Assembly (NCBI GenBank): GCA_012031215.1
Contig: JAAUUB010000013.1
Coordinates: 1 to 39,032 of the forward strand
Direction: 5' to 3'
From: Microscillaceae bacterium
GTDB lineage: Bacteria > Bacteroidota > Bacteroidia > Cytophagales > Microscillaceae
Length of the DNA stretch: 39,032 bases
Numbering within the stretch: position 1 is the first letter of the stretch; every line of letters starts with the position of its first letter. Shown one piece after another: positions 36,206 to 39,032 of the stretch. The position numbers and the translations under genes were made by a program. The notes beneath the pieces are model-generated. The model saw nothing but the letters and a program-made list of their open reading frames with translations, did not search any database and was not told where the DNA came from.

Positions 36206-36308
36206 GGGGTTCGCTTTTTTGTTGAATAAATTTCGGGCTTAGACCACAAAATAAAGAAAAAAACCTGAAAAACCAGCCCATTCCAGCCTTTGCCCCGCTT
36301 CCTGGAAT

Positions 36309-37230
36309 TTAGGATTTTTCTAAAAAATCGAGAATAATTTGAGCCCAAGCTTCTCCTTTGTCTTCCTGCACAAAATGCCCGGCTCCGGCTATTGTGGTGT
36401 GGGCCTGCCCCTGTGTGCCCGGCACTACTTTTTGAAAAAAGGCATCGCCGCCCCGCGTGATGGGGTCGGAATCACTGAAGGCGGTCAGAAAAGGCTTCTG
36501 CCAGCCTTTCAAATCTCCCAGGCCTGGAGGTTGGCCGGCACCGCAGGGTCGTCTTCGGAAATGGGCACCAGGGCCGGAAAAATGCGGGCTGCTTCTTTGT
36601 AGGTCTCATCTGGAAAAGGCGCATCATAGGCCGCCATGATTTCAGGGCTGAGTTTATTCACACAACCCCCACTCACAATCTTGCCAATGGGCATTTCGGG
36701 GACAGTTTGTGAAAACTCCCGCCATTTTATAAAGGCTTCGGAAGGGCTGCCCTGGCCAGTTGGCAAAAAAGTATTGGAGGCTGTGATACGTTTAAACCGC
36801 GCGGTGTGCTCGGCGGCCAAGCGCAAGCCAATTAGCCCGCCCCAGTCCTGACAAACCAATGTCAGGTTTTGCAGCTCGAGTTGGGTGATAAAAGCGGCCA
36901 TCCAGTCCACATGGCTTTGGTAAGAATAATCCTTACGGCTACGGAGCTTGTCCGATTTTCCAAAACCAATCAAATCCGGGGCAATGACCCGATGGCCTGC
37001 CTGTGCCAAAATCGGAATCATCTTCCGGTAGAGATAGGACCAGGTTGGCTCACCGTGGAGCAGCAGCAGTGTTTCAGAAGCATCGGCAGGGCCTTCGGCT
37101 ACATAATGTATCCTCAAGCCGCCGTCCAGTTCCAGATAATGCGGTGCAAAAGGTAATCGGGCAAATGAGCAAATCGTTCTTCGGGGGTACGCAAAAATCC
37201 ATGGTAATGAGAATAAAAGGTGATAAGCAT
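36309..37230 (-). CDS. Haloalkane dehalogenase, HLD-I type (two frame breaks)
   Basis: An alpha/beta hydrolase of about 307 residues after repair that hydrolyses carbon-halogen bonds to alcohols. The start is ATG 37230 ([20 protein letters not shown]). HLD-I marks are [13 protein letters not shown], the nucleophile Asp129 and halide-binding Trp130 in CQDWGG, a cap-domain KWREFSQ tryptophan, the catalytic Asp in SDSDPIT, and the catalytic His in AGHFVQED. The frame breaks at 37152 (one more G gives [11 protein letters not shown]) and near 36514 (one more base gives [12 protein letters not shown]). HLD-I is close to DhlA-like and some epoxide-hydrolase-like enzymes, so the real substrate may not be a haloalkane. 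It precedes eboA by 103 nt on the same strand. Confidence 0.87.
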
Positions 37231-37467
37231 AAATCTTGTGGGTAAATTACCCAAGAAAAGCGATACATTTCAATTTGCAAAGTGAAAATTGTAAAAAATG
37301 AAGGTGGGATGACATTCGCCGCAAAAGTGATTCGGCCCGGGAAAAGGATGGGGAAGAAAATGGGCCGGAAAGGGTAGCTCAGCGATAAGGACCAAAGGGA
37401 GGAAAACCTCCATAAAAATCCTAAAATCCGGGAACCTAGCGGCTTCTCACCAAAAAAAACTTGATTC

Positions 37468-37499
37468 TTGGGCTACCTGCAAATGATTTGCTATTTTTA
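37468..37499 (+). promoter_or_regulatory. Candidate promoter for murD
   Basis: TTG at 37468-37470 and TATTTTTA at 37492-37499 (seven of eight match to TAnnTTTG) are 21 nt apart, within the usual Bacteroidota -33/-7 spacing. The latter ends 50 nt before the murD ATG. The 319-bp gap to hld holds also a GGAGG-AAAA-CCTCC hairpin near 37398-37411 without a T run. Confidence 0.35.
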
Positions 37500-37549
37500 C
37501 TTCATTATTCCGAATAGGGCAATCAAAAAAGACGAAGGTCAGAAAACAG

Positions 37550-38898
37550 ATGGAAGAAAATATAAAGAAAATTGTGGTGCTGGGGGCCGGCGAAAGTGGC
37601 GTGGGAGCGGCACGATTGGCCCAGGCCCGGGGCTACCAGGTGTTTGTATCAGATGCGGGCGAAATCGCTCCGGCATTTGAAGCAGAGCTCAAGCAGTACG
37701 AGATAGAATACGAAATGGGGCAGCATACCGAAGTGCGGGTATTGGAGGCCGATGAAATTGTGAAAAGCCCCGGAATTCCCAATGAAGTATCCATTTTAGA
37801 AACCCTTCGGGAGCGAAATATTCCCATCATTTCTGAGATTGAGTTTGCCGCCCGCCATACCCAGGCCAAGATTATTGCCATCACAGGCAGCAATGGCAAA
37901 ACCACCACCACTTTGCTTACCTACCATCTTTTGCAATCGGCGGGCTTTAAGGTAGGCCTGGCTGGCAACATCGGTGATAGTTTTGCCCGTAAGGTGTTGG
38001 AAGTGCAACCCGATTACTGGGTGCTGGAAGTGAGTAGTTTTCAGCTCGAGCACTGCTTTCACTTCAGTCCTGATATTGCCATCTTGCTCAATATTACCCC
38101 CGACCACCTGGACCGCTACGGCAATAATTTTCAGCGCTACGTGGAGGCCAAGTTTCGCATTGCCCAAAACCTGAAAGCTGATCAACATTTTATCTATTTC
38201 AAAGATAACCCGGCCATTGCCCGCGAAATGCGCAAACTCAACCTGCCGGGCAGCTTTGGCCTATTTCCATTCAGGAAACCCTCGAGAATGGGGCCTTTCT
38301 TCGCGACAAGGCCCTTCATTTTCTGTTGAAAAAAAATAAGTTTCAGGCGCAAATCCCCGCCGAGGAAATTCCGCTCAAAGGCCGCCATAACCTGGTCAAT
38401 ACGATGGCTGCAGTGCTGGCCGGATTGCAGGTAGGGGCTACGGTGGATGTATTACGGACTTATTTTCACAATTTTAAAGGCGTGGAGCATCGCCTGGAAG
38501 AGGTAGCCGAAATCGCCGGGGTAAAGTTTATCAATGACTCAAAGGCCACCAATGTAGATTCGGTCTATTTTGCCCTCGATAGCTTTGAAGAGCGAGTAGT
38601 CTGGATTGCCGGGGGAGTAGATAAAGGCAATGATTATGAAAAAATTTTCGACCTGGTCAAGCAAAAGGTCAAATACCTGGTATGCCTGGGCCGGGACAAT
38701 CAGAAGATTTTCAATACTTTTAAAGACGATATTCATATCATTTATCAGGCCGACAATATGCGCGATGCCGTTGAGCAGGCCTTTGAGCTGGCCCGGGCTG
38801 GCGATATTGTTTTGCTCTCGCCAGCTTGCGCCAGCTTTGATTTATTTAAGAACTATGAAGACCGGGGTCAGCAATTCAAAAAATTGTGGCCAAACTGA
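37550..38898 (+). CDS. murD: UDP-N-acetylmuramoyl-L-alanine:D-glutamate ligase (one frame break)
   Basis: MurD adds D-glutamate to UDP-MurNAc-L-Ala in peptidoglycan synthesis, in the cytoplasm. 449 residues after repair, as expected. The N-terminal Rossmann-like domain has VVLGAGESGVGAARLA, the ATP P-loop GSNGKTT is at residues 113-119, then EVSSFQLE, NITPDHLDRYG, and KGRHNLVNTMAA with FINDSKATNVDS in the C-terminal domain. The frame breaks around 38259-38263; one more base joins GSFGLFP to SIQETLENGAFLRDKALHFLLKKNKF. It is the first gene of a plus-strand pair with ftsW. mraY, usually just before murD, is absent; the upstream neighbour is a divergent dehalogenase gene. Confidence 0.94.
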
Positions 38899-38923
38899 AT
38901 AAAATCGCAACCCTGAAAGGCAA

Positions 38924-39032
38924 ATGAATCTGGATACTCACGAGCCGGCCGAAAACCGACCGCTGCATGAAAAGTCCGACCCCTCTAGGGCTTTTCCCTC
39001 TTTGAGAAGCTCCTCAAAGGCGACCCTTACAT
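38924..39032 (+). CDS. ftsW: Cell-division protein FtsW, N-terminal start (partial)
   Basis: The last 109 bases hold an ATG at 38924, 25 nt after murD, followed by a charged leader (MNLDTHEPAENRPLHEKSD). If one T is added to the T4 run at 38992-38995 the frame continues FSLFEKLLKGDPYI, which matches the start of Bacteroidota FtsW (F-E-K-x-x-x-GDxYIW). Position right after murD is the standard order in the division and cell-wall cluster. FtsW is the SEDS glycosyltransferase of the divisome. The membrane part lies beyond the window, so the call rests on this short match and on gene order. Confidence 0.6.
   Translation, partial: MNLDTHEPAENRPLHEKSDPSRAFPSLRSSSKATLT

Noticed and set aside
37373-37440. 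tRNA-like GGTAGCTCAGC
   Set aside because: Resembles a D-arm, but no acceptor stem, anticodon arm or TTCRA T-arm can be formed around it.

Overview
The window reads as a piece of chromosome from a member of the Bacteroidota, probably a gliding, Cytophagales- or Saprospiria-like lineage. The evidence is the gene content: a short atpC behind atpD, type III glutamine synthetase, a PorV/PorQ-type barrel, a Porin_10 protein, DUF2141 and DUF2279 proteins, NqrF, and a 7TMR-DISM hybrid kinase. Starts lie behind A-rich leaders rather than strong Shine-Dalgarno sites, and several upstream regions carry matches to the Bacteroidota -7 element TAnnTTTG. Genus and species cannot be read from the sequence alone.

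Layout. 1-5.3 kb: end of atpD, atpC, terminator, priA, then convergent coaX behind an aldo/keto reductase. 5.4-6.9 kb: ester-cyclase remnant and a DUF2279 membrane protein. 7-12.5 kb: a very large hybrid histidine kinase, a YiiX-like cysteine hydrolase and a 58-residue membrane protein. 12.7-15.6 kb: a PorV-like barrel overlapping a secreted helix-hairpin-helix plus barrel protein. 15.9-20.4 kb (minus strand): collagen-motif lipoprotein, DUF2141 protein, arginase-fold protein, nqrF, exported Mn-type superoxide dismutase. 20.7-25.7 kb: papain-like peptidase with a DUF4384-like tail, then the Rpn nuclease locus, a secreted protein of unknown role, a gene remnant and a coiled-coil membrane protein. 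26.1-32.7 kb: porin, Rieske protein, AmtB ammonium channel, glutamine synthetase III. 32.7-37.2 kb: DUF486 protein, LutB-like iron-sulphur protein, and a minus-strand run haloalkane dehalogenase - eboA - eboB. 37.5 kb to the end: murD and the start of ftsW.

The most unusual locus is at 22.2-23.7 kb. A full-length Rpn-family PD-(D/E)XK nuclease is followed by two tandem, separately startable copies of its own C-terminal cassette. The cassettes carry 10, 8 and 3 copies of a 12-bp repeat encoding LQQG-like units. Each downstream copy begins 6 nt after the stop of the one before, with the same A-rich leader that precedes an in-frame internal ATG of the parent gene. E. coli rpn genes are known to make an intragenic C-terminal antitoxin, so this looks like a nuclease with an amplified set of candidate small inhibitor or partner proteins.

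Ten otherwise intact conserved genes carry eleven single-base frame breaks (priA, coaX, the kinase, the helix-hairpin-helix gene, the C1 peptidase, glnN, haloalkane dehalogenase twice, eboA, murD, ftsW), mostly in or beside homopolymers. The reader should treat these as likely sequencing or assembly indels rather than true pseudogenes. Coordinates below span the repaired genes.
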